A DNA stretch of 64,000 nt. It comes from Labia minor (taxonomy: Eukaryota; Arthropoda; Insecta; Dermaptera; Spongiphoridae). The notes below the pieces were generated by a model. The model worked only from the letters and a program-made list of their open reading frames with translations. It ran no database searches and was not told where the DNA came from. The stretch spans positions 20,392,720 to 20,456,719 of the forward strand of contig OY720346.1 of NCBI GenBank assembly GCA_963082975.1, read 5' to 3'. Below, piece after piece: positions 47,265 to 60,479 of the stretch. Both the position numbers and the translations under genes were made by a program. The first letter of the stretch is position 1. Each line of letters starts with the position of its first letter.

Positions 47265-47400
47265 TCGGAGTAAGCGGCAGTCGGCAGTATAACAAAAGGT
47301 TTAGAAATGAACTTCTCTAACTTTATTTTTAACCAATATGTCAACTTTTCGGTCCCGTATCAGAACCTTCATCAGCACTAAAGGTTTAATTATTTTTCGC
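47265..47400 (-). mobile_element. Penelope-like terminal fragment with hammerhead-like core (candidate)
   Basis: On the minus strand, ctgatga (47375-47369) is followed by aggttctgatacgggacc, which can form a 5-bp stem (ggttc/ggacc with one G-U), and then gaaa (47350-47347) and agttgacata. CUGAUGA-stem-GAAA is the hammerhead ribozyme core. The plus-strand look 'caacttttcggtcccg..ccttcatcagc' is characteristic of Penelope-like terminal repeats. Stem I is not convincing as read. Confidence 0.5.
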
Positions 47401-47968
47401 ATATGGTTAATAGAAATCAAGTTCTTAAGCGAAGGAAGGAATGATTCTGTTTTGTAAATAATAATATGTTTTTAAATGCATTAAACATTAACAAAATCTC
47501 TAAAATTCGTATATTTTTGTGCATTAATAAAAATTGTAAAAAGTACTCTCCTCTATTAATGAAATGAAACCCCAAATGGTTCAACCCTATAAAAATAAGT
47601 TTTAAATTTTATTATTATGTTATTAAGAAGTTTATAGAAGTTTACTAATTTACAGGATTAGAAATAAATTGTGATTTTAAAATTGAAATTTAATAGTTAT
47701 AAGAAATAATTAATAGTTTATTTTCTTTTGACCTTTGATTAATTTCTTATTCTAATGTAATGCTAATAAAAGTTGTTATTGTTTTATTTTTACTTCATAA
47801 TTTTTTTTCAATAATTATATATTTGACAAAGAGATGAAATAATAACTGTTTTAGTTTAGTAAAGTAAAATGTTTTAGACATAAAGATGAATAATGAAGAC
47901 ATTTGTTAATCTTTTCTAAAGATCCACACGTGCACGTTATTTATAAATATAAATAAATAAATATATGA

Positions 47969-48022
<54 letters not shown>

Positions 48023-50365
48023 ATCATTTACAACTAAATAACGATTCAATAAATCATTAATGAAATTTTAAATAAATAAAAATAAAATATATTTAAAAAT
48101 ATATAAAAAAAAATTAATAAGAATAAATAAAGAATTGCAATAAATAAATTTATTATAAAGTCAAATGAAATAAAATCATAAGAGTATTTTATATAAATTT
48201 CGAAGGGGTCGATTAATTAAAGTGAAAGGAGCTGGAAAAATTGTCAAATAAATTTAAAAATTCTATTGGCAAATAACCAACAGAGAAAGATGAAATATAT
48301 AATAATAATATGTATATAAATGGGCTTGGTCATTTAGCAATTCGCCTTTCATTTTTGTAGAAAACCAAATTCCGCAAGGTGAACAAAACCATTAATAGTT
48401 ATTATTTCAGTGATTCTTATAGTAATATAGTATATGTACTTACTCAATCAAAAGCAAAACAGAGGATGATTAAACAATTCAGAAACTCACCTGGAAAAAA
48501 ATACAAAAAGATTAAAAGATTGTCTTTTAATATATTTATATATAATATTAAGTATATTTAAAATACATTTATTTTAATATAATTTTAAAGACAATTAACA
48601 AACATTAATTAATGTATTTACAGAATTATTATTAATGATTTCGGACATCAATTAAAATATTTAATGTTCGAAGAATGATGTAAATCATTGTAACATTTTT
48701 AAATTTATCTACCTGGTAGTTTTAGTTTATTTTAGCTAAAATACATACAAATATGATTATAAATAAAAAATATTTAAAATCACTGAATTAATATTTAATT
48801 TTTACATGATGAAATGGAAATTCTTTTATATATTGAGATAAATAAATATTTTTAATAATTGATTCATGAGAGTATTTTAAAATTTTGAAATTCTATATAT
48901 ATATATATATATTTGTGTGTGTGTGTGTAAAACTAATATTGTTTAAAAAGATATATAGATGTGTGTATAATCAAATGGATGTTCAAAGCGGTATGAATTG
49001 TTTTGTTTTGTATTTTAACAATTTTGACAGAAACCTTTCTTTCAATGTTCTTCCAACTCTCTATATACATTGATATAAAATGGATCTTTTAATCTTTTCG
49101 ATGCCTGTCTGTAATATTATCTAAATTATTTATCTCCTAGAAAAATATCGATTTATTTACCAAATGGATGAGATGGCAAGGAATAAAAAAAAGAAAGATA
49201 AATATTTAAGATTTTTATTTATTCTTATTTTTTTTTTTTTGTCTTTTCAGATTAGCATTTCTATAATCCTTTGTATTTATCTAATGAGAAGAAGAAGGAT
49301 GGAAAGGATTTGGTTGGGGGTGAGAGAAATTGTGTTTGATGTTCTTAACGGAGGGTGCCTGAGGGGCATGTCCGCCCTACAAAGTGAACAAACAGACAGA
49401 TGGATAGACAGACATACTAACTGACATATAGTCCGAAGAAGAAACATTCTGTCGGTATTTTTGCGAGATCAAGAACTGATAGACATTGGGAGAGAAGGGG
49501 TTGGAAGAAGAAATGGAGAATGTGTGTTGGTCATTCTTTATCAGTGTCTTGCTTGATTCTATGGATAACGGAAGAACAATGAATATACAAATACCCAGTG
49601 AAACGTGTGATTGGTATACTAAGAATAACGAAATGGATTTATTTATTTTTTTTATTTTATCCACTTCAAATATACTTTAATAAGAATACCTATAATAAAA
49701 GAATAAGAACATAAAAATATTGGAAATTAAATAAATAATTCATTTTTTTTTATTTGAATGAAAAATAATTAAAATCCATTTTAAGATATATTCAATTGTG
49801 CATTGAAAAATATAATAGTATATAAATATATATATATATATACTAAGAGTATTATTTCAAAAATAAAATAAAAATTATAATAAAAAATACAAAATGAAAG
49901 ATATTTTAGGACTAAAAAATTTACCATGAAAATGGAATTAATTTAATAAAATGGAACAAAAAAAATAAATAAATACAAAAAATTAAAAAAATTTATGATC
50001 TTATTTAATTAAAAAAATTTCCACGCTCAAAAATAAGTATATAGAAGAAATTAAAAACAAATGTAATTTTTTTATTTATGAAATAAATGATTAGAGAAAT
50101 AAATTATTGTTAACTGATGTCAATTAATTAAAGAGAAATCGTTAGGAAGAGGGAGAATGAATGAAAAAATGAAAAAAAAGGATGCATGACAAATTATCGA
50201 ATCGAATTATAATTAGTACATACGCAAATTTTATTTTATTTTTTTTTTTTGTCCGATTTCAATTTCATGTTGCCACAAACTTTTTTTTTTTTTTGTTTTC
50301 CTCACATTCATATATTAATAAATGTAATGACTATTTTTGTCCATGAATACCTACAAATTGTATTA
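47400..50365. other. AT-rich intergenic DNA
   Basis: A 45-bp TA tract (47975-48019), TA+TG tracts (48893-48928), and A/T filler. A complex patch at 49280-49640 has opposing frames of 62-95 codons with no recognisable domain. No gene called. Confidence 0.55.
47975..48019. repeat. TA dinucleotide microsatellite
   Basis: A 45-bp TA run. Confidence 0.95.
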
Positions 50366-50369
50366 AATG

Positions 50370-50610
50370 GCTGGAACCAGACGCGGCCCATGGGGGTTGG
50401 GGTGATTATTTATACACATATTAACCCCCTTCGACCTTTTTTTATTGCCTGAAAAATAGTTTATTTTTCGTTCTTTTTTTTTTATTGGAAACTTTAAACC
50501 AATTATTCTATTATGCAAACGTTATAGCAGCCGGTCCAATCCGATCAATGGCCAAATGGCAAAAATTGCTGTTGACAGGCAGACGTGGAGGTCCGGAAAG
50601 CGGGGGGTAA
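50370..50610. promoter_or_regulatory. Unique island, two blocks
   Basis: ccagacgcggcccatggggg (50378-50397) and tagcagccggtccaatccga with tgctgttgacaggcagacgt (50525-50585). Non-repetitive and non-coding as far as can be seen. Confidence 0.28.
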
Positions 50611-51047
50611 GTGGGGAATAAAAAAATAGCATATAATGAGAGGGGCAAGATCGAAAGAAAGAAGGTCACTAGGTGACATACAGTTATATTCATAAAATAA
50701 ATAAAAATAAATAATGAAAAAAAAGTTAATAATAATCATGAATGAATTCTGAATAAATAAATAAACATATTTAAACGAAGTTAAATTAATTTATGAAGAA
50801 ATAAATATAAAAATTAGTAAAAAAAAAATAGATAAAATAGAAGCATAACATTTCAATTAATCAATTAATTTCTTTCAAACAACTGAATTATACTATTACA
50901 TATTATATTAGAAGAAATCATATTATTTCATAAGAAAATAATTTGAAAAAGGTTTTTTTTATTAGGATTATATTTTAGAATAGACATTTATCACTAATAA
51001 AATATATATAATAACTTTAATATCTTGTCAAGAGTGAAAAAAATTAG

Positions 51048-51659
51048 CTGGAGTGTCTCCACTCGACTATCTCGCAATTTGAATTGGATTAAATAACATA
51101 ATATATTATATTTAAATTAAATTTAATTAATTATAAATTATAAATTAAAATTAATAAATAATATTTATTAAACCAGCGCATGTCTCTGTTGATGGCACCA
51201 GGTCACGTGTTGGCGCGTGAGATTTGCAATGTTAAAAAATTAATTCTGGTACTTTCAGCGATTCAATCAAGCTGAAATTCTATATATAGTAGTTTTATAT
51301 AATCTTGAATCATGTGAAAAATTATCAAACATACATCTTTATTTTTACGGTCACTTTAGAGGAAAAAAAATCAAAACGTTCTAGATAATGACCATCTTCC
51401 GGTTAAGCTACATTTCTCAAAAGTTGATAGAAAACTACGAATTATGAATAATGCCCATGTACCAAATTTCATGATTCTAGCTCAAACCGTTTTTGCATAA
51501 TCTTGTCTACATACACACACACATAGAGAGAGAGAGAGACACACACACATTTTTCTCAACCTTAGTGAAAATGATTCAGGAACCTTCAAAACGTATAAAA
51601 ACATCAAAATCTCAACATCGAAAATTTTCGTGATCGCAATACTATCGCTGGCGAGATAA
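51048..51659 (-). mobile_element. Helentron-like non-autonomous element, family 1 copy B
   Basis: Same orientation and near-full-length match to copy A (6730-7331), from ctggagtgtctccactcgac to the terminal gcgagata. The core microsatellite has expanded to mixed CA/GA/CA (51510-51550) where A has CA only. Bounded by AT-rich flanks without direct repeats, unlike copy A. Confidence 0.75.
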
Positions 51660-53803
51660 TAAAAATCAATTAAATGCCTAAAATTAGTCAGTTTTTATTT
51701 TGTTATTAATTTTATTAACATTGGAATTTTAATTTCTTGCTACTCAATTTTTAAATATTAATTTTGTTTTAATCCATTTAAGTAAAAATAAAATTTAACT
51801 GCAGATTAGTAGAGATTCTATTTGAAAATCTCGTAAAATAAATCAAATTAATAAATACTAAAATGATTACTATCAAAATATAAAAAAAAAATTAAACAAC
51901 ATAGTACATTCAAGCAATATATTATTTATTTATTTATTAATATCACGTATAATGAATACAGCGAGATTAATAATAAAGCATTGGTTTTATCATCAATCCG
52001 ATTATATTATATTAATAAAAGAGAGAGAGAGAGGGTAGCGGGTGGAATCGGATGAAAAATAGCCAGGCTTCTGAATAAATTATATCTTTATTAATTTAAA
52101 CCCTTTCGAAACATATGCGAATTGTATACTGTTATTTGTTAATATTATTATTATTATTATTATTATTTTTAATTTTGCTTATGGTGTAGATGGATATAAA
52201 CAAGCAAAAATAATTAAATAAATAAATAAATAAATAATATAATATATAAATCGTAATATGCGATTAATTCTTATAATAGGCGTATCAGGATTAAATATAA
52301 ACAAACAAAAATCAGATTGATTATTGAGAGATGTTTTTAAATAATATTATTAAAAAAAAAAATATTTTTAATAAAATTTACATAATAGTACACAATAATA
52401 AAAGTGTAATTTGTTAAGAAAAAAAAAATATATTACAGAATATGAGTCTAAGATGAATGTTATTCGATATACATTAATTTAATAAAATAGTATATAAAAT
52501 ATTAAAAAAAAGTAATAAGTAAAAATATTAAACAAAAAGAATATGTAAGAATATAAAAAATATGTATATATTATTATTATTATTATATTAATTATTTAAA
52601 TGAATGTAAAAAAAAAAAATTAATTGACTTGTTGAATTAGTTAAAATATTTTTAGACAAATGAATTTTTTTTTTAACATATTGAATGATTTAGAAATTAT
52701 GACTATCAATTAATTATACCAAAGTTTATTCATATATTTTTTTTTAATATATGATGAATGATAAATTGATGGATGGTGAATCATTTAACCATCTCCATAT
52801 AGAAAATTTTTTAAAAAACATTTGAAGAGCTATTTATATTGAAAAAGTTTTAAATGAAAATTCAAAAGTATATTAGAAAAATTATACAATTAGATAAATT
52901 TAATTAATTTATTATTTTTTAAAAATTTATTTTTTCAGATTTATACAAAGAGAATAAAAATTAATCAACTTTCGTTGGTTAGAAAAAGTTTTCATTGGTT
53001 GTTGTGTTTTTAATAAAAAAAAAATATTCATCTAACAGGCAAAAAAAAAATGATTGATATAACTCGAATTTAAATAAAATAAAATGAATTGCATTTAAAG
53101 AAGGGTAGAAGGGTATTAGTATAATATTTGTTTAAAATAAATTATAGTACATATATATATATATATATATAAAATCAATTGAATAAGTTAATGGTACATA
53201 AATATTGTAATGATGGTTATCTATTCGTGTAAGGAGGATGTGGGATGATGCAAAAGGGGGATGTGTACTTTCAGTAACGAGAACTTGTCTAGCCATTTCG
53301 TCTAGATAAAAACGCCATTTGGACTTCTTAATTAGACTGGGAGAGATTCTAGTGTCAACGAAAAGATAAAAACTCGTTTTCTGACACAAAAACGTGCTAA
53401 AAATACTAATTGGATAAATAAAGCAACATCGGGGAGGAAGGGGGATGAGAAGTGAGAGGACAAAAAGTGAACTGAAGAGGCTGGCAATTTATTTAGCCAA
53501 ATGAGAATTCAAATTATTTTCCATTCTATTATCGACCTATTCAATTAATTGTTTTTTTTTTTAAATAAGAGAATAATCCAGTAGTAGTAAAGTAAAAGAT
53601 GGACGACATCCTTAAACATTAAATAAAATTTAAATAATTTTTTAAATTAAAATTAAAATTTTTTTAATGTATTAATTTATTCATCATTTTTTTATTATTA
53701 TTATTATTTTAATAAGAATGGAATAAAATTATTAGAACTATACATATAGGGATACAATTTATATTTTAAAAATATTTTTTGTTTATTTGAGAATTTGGTG
53801 TTG

Positions 53804-53805
<2 letters not shown>

Positions 53806-53845
<40 letters not shown>
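53806..53845. repeat. TA dinucleotide microsatellite
   Basis: A 40-bp TA run. Confidence 0.95.
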
Positions 53846-53848
<3 letters not shown>

Positions 53849-54013
53849 ATAAAAAAAGAAATAAATAAAATGCTATCTAATCTTTTCCCAATAAATTATA
53901 AAGTACTATCGTTCTAATAACATTTAATTAAATTTTTCAAAGTGACAATTAATAATTATATAAAAAGAAAAAGAAAGGAAAAGCAAGTAAATTAGTTCCA
54001 AGTAATGACGTAA

Positions 54014-54015
<2 letters not shown>

Positions 54016-54068
<53 letters not shown>
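54016..54068. repeat. TA dinucleotide microsatellite
   Basis: A 53-bp TA run, the longest in the window. Confidence 0.95.
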
Positions 54069-54072
<4 letters not shown>

Positions 54073-54104
54073 TTTATATATATGAGTTAGAATTATTTAA
54101 CAGA

Positions 54105-54475
54105 AACTATGAAGATCCTTTGTTTGAATGCTGCTGGGTCTATTCTCGAGGTGTGTAGGAGGAGGAAGGGAGGTGCAGCCGTGTCAAAGGGGTGGACAAC
54201 AAGGGCAATCATGCTATTCATTAATTAAATATCTTCGAGAGGGTGGTACAAATAGAGGAGACAGTAATCGGGCTGTTTGCACTTGGATGATTTATTGACG
54301 TACTCCCCAACCCCATCCCTTCAAGCTCAAGAAGTGTGCATCTGTAGTACTACAGTACCAGCTGGGCCAACATGACAGCAAACTATTCCTACAGATTTTT
54401 ATTAGAATAAATTGTAACCCTATTTTAGTGGTTTCTGAAATTTCAAGAGCCAGATGAATTAAAAACCTATGCAAA
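54105..54475. promoter_or_regulatory. Unique island
   Basis: Complex sequence with gctgctgggtctattctcga, cagccgtgtcaaaggggtgg and tagtactacagtaccagctg (a short inverted repeat, gtac..gtac). No domain in the 60-codon minus-strand frame. Confidence 0.28.
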
Positions 54476-56075
54476 TAAGCTTCATATTAATTTTAATAAT
54501 TATCTATAAAACACGAATTCGAAATTTATATTATTATATATTCTTGACATAAATACGCTCGTTTTTTAATTATAAAAGTTAAAAGAATATAAATATAAAT
54601 TTGTATTGAAAAAGAGGATCCAAAAAATATTTACCTGCAAGATTCTGTAATAAAACACTAATAACTATTAAATTCAATTTCTTTTTTTTTCATTAATTTA
54701 ATTTATCGTTATAAAAAAATTGATTCTCTAATCCACATATATATATATATATATAATAAACGTAAATAAATTCTATGAATAAGGCCATTTTTACTGGTTT
54801 AGTTAATATAATATAATAGAAAGTTGATAATCTAAATTACATAAAGATTGTAGAGTCAACAAAATAAATAATAATTGAAATTAAATAAATTTAAGTAAAA
54901 AAGATACGTCACAATAAATATAAATATATTCGAAATTAGAAAGTATTACATTAATTCAACACTAAATTCAGTATAATAGTATTTTCTTACATTAAAGTGT
55001 TGTATATTGAAATAATTATAGATTTATTATATAAAATCAAAATTTATTTTTTTTTGTTCATCTTTATATTCCAAATATTGCTTTGTATATTTCTGCTTTT
55101 GAATAACTTATTTTAATGTAATTTTAATTTTAATGCAATTTTTGTATTAATCAATAAATCGTAAAATTAAAAAGTAAAAATTTCCTAAATCATGTCATTC
55201 TAAATTCATTAGATATTATTTTACAATTTTATTTTATCTTTTATAAATAAATATATATATATATATCGTTCGGTATATTTATATATATATTTTTACTCCG
55301 CTTACTCCGTTTCATTTCTCAAAAGAAAAAAAAATAATAATCTTTTAAAATTTTATTTGACAGCTCGAATTGATTAGACAGACATTTTATACTGGGCTGC
55401 AGTTAGAAACCCTCTTCTCATCCCCTAACTTTCTGCCAGACACACCCCATTCTACGAGTTAACCCCCTACCCCTTTTCTTTCTTTCTCTCGTTGATTCTA
55501 TCTTATTAAACTTTTTTTTTTTTTTTTATTTTATTTTTATTATTTTTTTTTTTCTCTCACTCTAAAAAGTATTCTTTTCATTTTGATTTGTTTCTTTTCT
55601 ATTTATATTTTTCAATTTCAAGTTCTCTTTTTTTCTGCTTATATGTGAAAATTCATTATTTCTTTCTTTTTTTTGTTAAAAACTCATTTAAAAAAATTTA
55701 CACAAAAGAATATGTCGTATATAAAATAAATTTAATAATCATGTAAAAAATAAAATAAATAAATATTTAATTTAAAATAAAAATTATTATTGTAGATTAA
55801 TAGTGGATTCTTAATATATATGGATATAATCTTTAATATTTATAAATGAAATCCATGATATATATATATATATAAATTAAAGCACTTTATAGAAAAATAA
55901 ATAATAAAGTTTGGTTGAAAAATTAATTACTACACTTTGAATACCTGTGATTTCACTTTCAGTCCCTTTGGATTGTATTTTTTCTTTTATTCCATTTCCG
56001 AAATAAGGGAAATTCAACCTTACCACCCTCTTTTTTAACCCTTTCTTTTTGTCATAAAAAAAGAAAGAATCGCTT
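54476..56075. other. AT-rich DNA with T/C-rich patches
   Basis: TA tracts at 54739-54755 and 55250-55266. A pyrimidine-rich block at 55380-55680. No gene seen. Confidence 0.6.
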
Positions 56076-56245
56076 ATATAATCTGTCAGTCCGGCTGTCT
56101 ATCAACTCTAGTATTAAACTATATATAACCATCGCCGCCGAACCGCCTGCAGCCGGCGGCTCTCTTTCATCTCACGAGAATATTCACGTTCCGAATCGGA
56201 CATCGTGGGAAATTTGTCCGTCAGACAGTACACGAGCTCTAAAAA
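56076..56245. promoter_or_regulatory. Short GC-rich island with hairpin and Su(H)-like site
   Basis: gccgccg (56134-56140) pairs with cggcggc (56154-56160) around a 13-base loop. cgtgggaa (56204-56211) fits the CSL/Su(H) consensus YGTGRGAA. tatatataa lies at 56120-56128. Promoter or enhancer identity is inferred and no transcript evidence exists in the sequence. Confidence 0.33.
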
Positions 56246-57640
56246 TATGATTACCTACATCGTCTTATATTTAATATATATAAAGCAAAAATTGGAAGAT
56301 GTAAAAAAAAGATATATTGCATGAGGCATTTAGAGCGAGGGGTAGGCAATTTAATATTAAAAATTGTAAAAAAAAAGAAAAAAAAATTAAAAAAAAAAAT
56401 GTTCCTTCGAAAGATAAGATAATACATAATAAATTATTTATTTTATTATTTTTTTTTTAAATAAAAGAGAAAATATCATTATATTATTATTGAATTAATT
56501 AAATTATCATTGATAAATATAGAATTTTTAAAATTTATTGTAAGAATAATTTTAAAATTTGAAATTAAAAATATAAAACCAAAGACTTACGAAATAGAAA
56601 AATAAATTAACTAATTAAATTCGCAATTACTTAATTAAATCATAGAATTATTTTATTACTATTTAAAATGAATATAAATCAATTTAATACTCCATTTTAT
56701 CTTGATTCTTTACTAATGAAGCTATTATAAATTACATTAAAGTATAATTGATATATAATAAACTATAATCCTTACTATAGGTATTTATTCTACAAATGTT
56801 TCCAGTATTTAAGGCCCAGGGCCACTAACAATGGTCTTGAATCGTGTTCAACTTGATAGCATTAAATTATAGACATTTAATTTGATGATGATTTTATAAT
56901 TTACGTCTTCATCATCACAAAAGGTAAGTATAATAATTTGATATGAACATTTTTAAATTACCTTCATCTGGTGATAATATTATTACTACAGTCAATGATT
57001 AGAAATAGGATTGAATTTAAATCACACATTAGTGGATAATTAAGAATCGAATTTATAAATTTTATACACTCAAATGATAATATTAAAGATAATAATAATA
57101 ATAATATTAAAATTGAATTTTTTTGAACATTACTCTTCGCTATTTGTTTCTTCCTATTATTTAGCAATTAATCTAATAAACAATAAATAATTAAAATTAT
57201 TCATTGCTCAATGATATTTAAAAAAAATATAATTTTATTGATTTAATATTTTTAGAAATGGAGAGGAGTGAATGTGAATAATAAATTAATAATATAAGAA
57301 TGTTTATGTCGAATTAATGATGACAGTCCCCGTTCTTAAATATTCTTCAATGGTCAATAAGTTACTATTCTTAGTTTTATAGAATGTAATTATAATTTAA
57401 AAGGTTTTGTTCCATTCCAGGCTAATATTGAACATTGAATTGAAATAATAAAAATGATGATGATTCACATACATGATAAAAAGACTCGAAGATCAGTTGA
57501 TTTTCATAATTGATAAAGAAAATTATGTTATCGAAACAATGATTTTATGTTCTATAGAATGATTACTATTTAAACGCTTGTTCATAAAACATAATAGAAT
57601 ATTACATTTCTAAAGAGATAAGGTATCTTCTTGATTTAGG
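56246..57640. other. AT-rich DNA; one splice-donor-like site
   Basis: caaaaggtaagta at 56920-56932 matches a 5' splice site well, and tttccag at 56799-56805 could be an acceptor. The sequence between them has stops in all three frames, so only a non-coding exon would fit. An AAT run lies at 57090-57105. Confidence 0.45.
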
Positions 57641-57644
57641 TTAA

Positions 57645-57969
57645 TTAATTAACGAAGATCAAAGTAAAGGGCTAATAGGTCCATTTTAACGGGCATCCTC
57701 GACGATGGCGACTCTCTTTATCCTGTCAGTGAATTATAACACCATAAAACTACAGCTTCCTCCGATGTCCTATTGGTTGCTACACATTTTTATTATACGG
57801 TAGTTGGCCTCTCTGATTTATTACTTCAACCCCACTCTCTCATCCCCCCTCCACACCCATCGTCAAAGGCACACAAAGACACACGCGCAAACAAATACAG
57901 TGAACGCCTTATTTTCTACATTTATACTTACTTTTATTGAGCCACGTTTTATATCTTCGAAACCCACAC

Positions 57970-57970
<1 letters not shown>
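57645..57970. promoter_or_regulatory. Unique island
   Basis: Complex block (cgggcatcctcgacgatggc, tcctccgatgtcctattggt, an inverted CCAAT core, and acacgcgcaaacaaatacag). A chance 67-codon frame runs into the following TA tract. Confidence 0.28.

Positions 57971-57971
<1 letters not shown>

Positions 57972-58006
<35 letters not shown>
57972..58006. repeat. TA dinucleotide microsatellite
   Basis: A 35-bp TA run. Confidence 0.95.
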
Positions 58007-58007
<1 letters not shown>

Positions 58008-59820
58008 CTAATAGAGTAGTATTTTATAATTTATGGTATTTTGATTGGGATGCTCTTGAAATTTTTGCTAACCCTCAAAAGTTTATATATTATATAAATA
58101 TAATTTTTTACTCCCTATTCTAGGCGCGAATTCGAGTAATTCAAAAATGCGATAAAGAATGAAAACACGTGGAGAAGGGGATTTTTTTTTTATGAAAAGC
58201 TGTGGCGCCCCTTTTGTTGAAAAACCGGAAGGGTAACCAGAGTGAAGAGAAAACACATATTATATATATATATAAAGATTTATTGAAAGAAAATACAAAT
58301 AATTTGGATTATTTCATCAGTTATAACAATATATTTAATTATATTTTTTCTATATATATATATATAGTTATGTGTGTCTTTCAAGTTAAAAGTGATTAAA
58401 TTCGTTTTTTATGAATCTGGAATTTTTCTTTTTTTTTCTTGTCTTCATGGACATCTCGGGTCAAGTTTCATTTCCCTCCTCCAGTTACAAAGGCGTTTCG
58501 ATTTATTGATATCAGACAAATGTATGGAATTTATTACCGTAAAATAATTAAATTGTAGACGAGAATAGAAATAGAGAAGAAGAAAAAATAAAAATAAAGA
58601 AGAAAAAGAAAAAAAAAAAAAAAGTAAATGAATAAATGCATAAGAGGAATAAGTAAATGTGTGAAGGTTTCTTTACTTGAGTGATTTACTTCTAACATGA
58701 AGGATGAAAGAAAAGGAGAGAAGTTTTATTTTGTTTGCAATGTTTCGTTTTGAATGATAAAGGAAAATACTAAAATAATAAAATATAATAATTTAAAATG
58801 AAGAAAAAAATTTATATTTAAGATTCAATATATTTTCGATTAATAATTTTTAACAAACAGAAGCGTTTTCAATAAATATAGAACCGAGAAAGTTTAAAAA
58901 TTCCCCTAAATAAAGCCCTAATAATCGATATTTATATCATTAAATTAATAATAATAATAATCATCATCTATAGACATGATTAATTATGTATAAAATCCGA
59001 ACTCAAAATTTAACTAAAATACACTTTTTAGGATCCCAAATAAAAAATTAACAAAATAAAGAAAAAAAGAAAAAGTTTTATGACAATATTCAATTAATTT
59101 GATAGTGCTTACCTAATACATTACATTCATAATTTTTTTTTTATTTTTTAATTTTAAATAATAATATATTTATATATACTATATATTTAAATTAATTATA
59201 AGATATATTATTTCTACTGTTTTTATTAATTTTTATTATTGGATGAACAGTTTATTTCTGTATTGCTTACATTAATTTTTGTATTACCTCTAACTTGTAA
59301 TAAATTAAGTTTAATGTCTTTTGGCGTGATATTGAGTACATATCTAATATATATATACAAATTTATAGAATATTATTTTTATATTATCATGTTTTCAGTT
59401 TATATTAAAATACTTTATTTTTTGTTTTTATTTTTAGTTGTATACTTTGTATAATATTCATAATATAAATAACTTTATTATTATATAGAGATAATCTAAT
59501 TTTTCTTTTATTAAAAAACATTCTTGGATTTGGTTTCTTAAATACAAAATAATATTAGAATGAAATTGTAGAATTCGAATTGTCAATGAATTTTGGATTG
59601 TCGACAAGTTTTTCACATCCGATTTTCTTTATCAGTTCATATGCGAATAAGTTTGGAAAATTTCCCGATGAATTATCTTAAAAAATAAAAAAAAAAAAAA
59701 ATAAATAAAATAAAATATGGAATAAGAATAAAGGGTAGTGTACGGATGAATCAATACAAGGAGCCATTCTCCAAGTCTTGGGATTCCTATAAATGATCCT
59801 CTTTGTTGAATTCGAAATTT
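58007..59820. other. AT-rich intergenic DNA
   Basis: A/T filler with A tracts (58611-58623, 59688-59701). A hydrophobic 71-codon frame at 59239-59454 is AT-driven; see the rejected list. No gene called. Confidence 0.6.
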
Positions 59821-59824
59821 TTTT

Positions 59825-60475
59825 TCTCCTGACAAAGAACTTGGCTTTTCTTGAAGCTAGAGAAGGGGATGGGCCATGCTGTTCCGAAATTCACCCCAAA
59901 TGGTTTTATGTAAAATTTATGCATCAAGTTAATGGTTAAGAAACCCGAATTTTTGAGAGCACCACCACCTTTGATTGGTTCTGTACAGGGGACTGATGAG
60001 GTCGGGGTAGTGGAGATTTCAGCCCACCACGTGTCTGCTGCTCTCGTTGTTTGTAGGGGCCTCTTGGGGTGCCGAGAAAGAAGGAGGTAATGGTTTAAAC
60101 ACTCGACTTCGACAGAAGACGCGGTATATGTGTGTACGTCTATGTGTGTGTGTGTATGGGTGTGGGTTGAGGAGATGGGGTTCACTTGCTATCGCATCCC
60201 AGCATCCCTTTTTCCTGGGGGATGTTTGTCCTAGATTGGCAGGGGATGCTGCATCAGCTCGACTCGCCTCGAATGCTGAGCACCCTCAACCCTCGTCTCG
60301 TGCACCCCTTGTTCGCCTCACCACCCCATCCGATCCCTCGCTCCAACTTTATACATTGAGAGAGAGAGAGAGAAAGAGAGAAAATGGGAGAGTGAGAGGA
60401 AATTCAAAGCCCATGGAAAAAGCATGCCAATTATGCCACGCGTGCCTCCTCTACATACTATTCTTATTTAGAAAC
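59825..60475. promoter_or_regulatory. Large unique GC-rich island
   Basis: About 600 bp of complex sequence with a TG tract (60128-60160) and a GA tract (60357-60380). Contains ccaccacgtgtctgctgctc (a CACGTG E-box) and atgctgcatcagctcgactc. Opposing frames of 132 and 143 codons cross it, both including microsatellite-encoded residues and no known domain. I rate coding as unlikely. Confidence 0.35.
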
Positions 60476-60479
60476 TAGT

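Larger units (their letters stand above)
51660..54100. other. AT-rich intergenic DNA
   Basis: ATT runs (52142-52168), AAAT runs (52217-52233), TA tracts (53151-53170, 53806-53845, 54016-54068). A modest complex patch at 53215-53480 (gagaacttgtctagccattt) has an 85-codon minus-strand frame without a domain. No gene. Confidence 0.6.

Noticed and set aside
56799-56932. Possible exon between a tttccag acceptor and a caaaaggtaagta donor
   Set aside because: Stops occur in all frames and there is no partner exon. A non-coding exon cannot be excluded, but nothing else supports it.
59239-59454. Hydrophobic frame starting near ggatgaacagtttat, a string also present in insect mitochondrial cox1
   Set aside because: Only about 15 bases agree and the flanking sequence does not continue as cox1, so a nuclear mitochondrial insert is not supported.
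60047-60478. 143-codon plus-strand frame in the 60-kb island
   Set aside because: Includes TG- and GA-microsatellite-encoded residues and no recognisable domain; an opposing 132-codon frame overlaps it.
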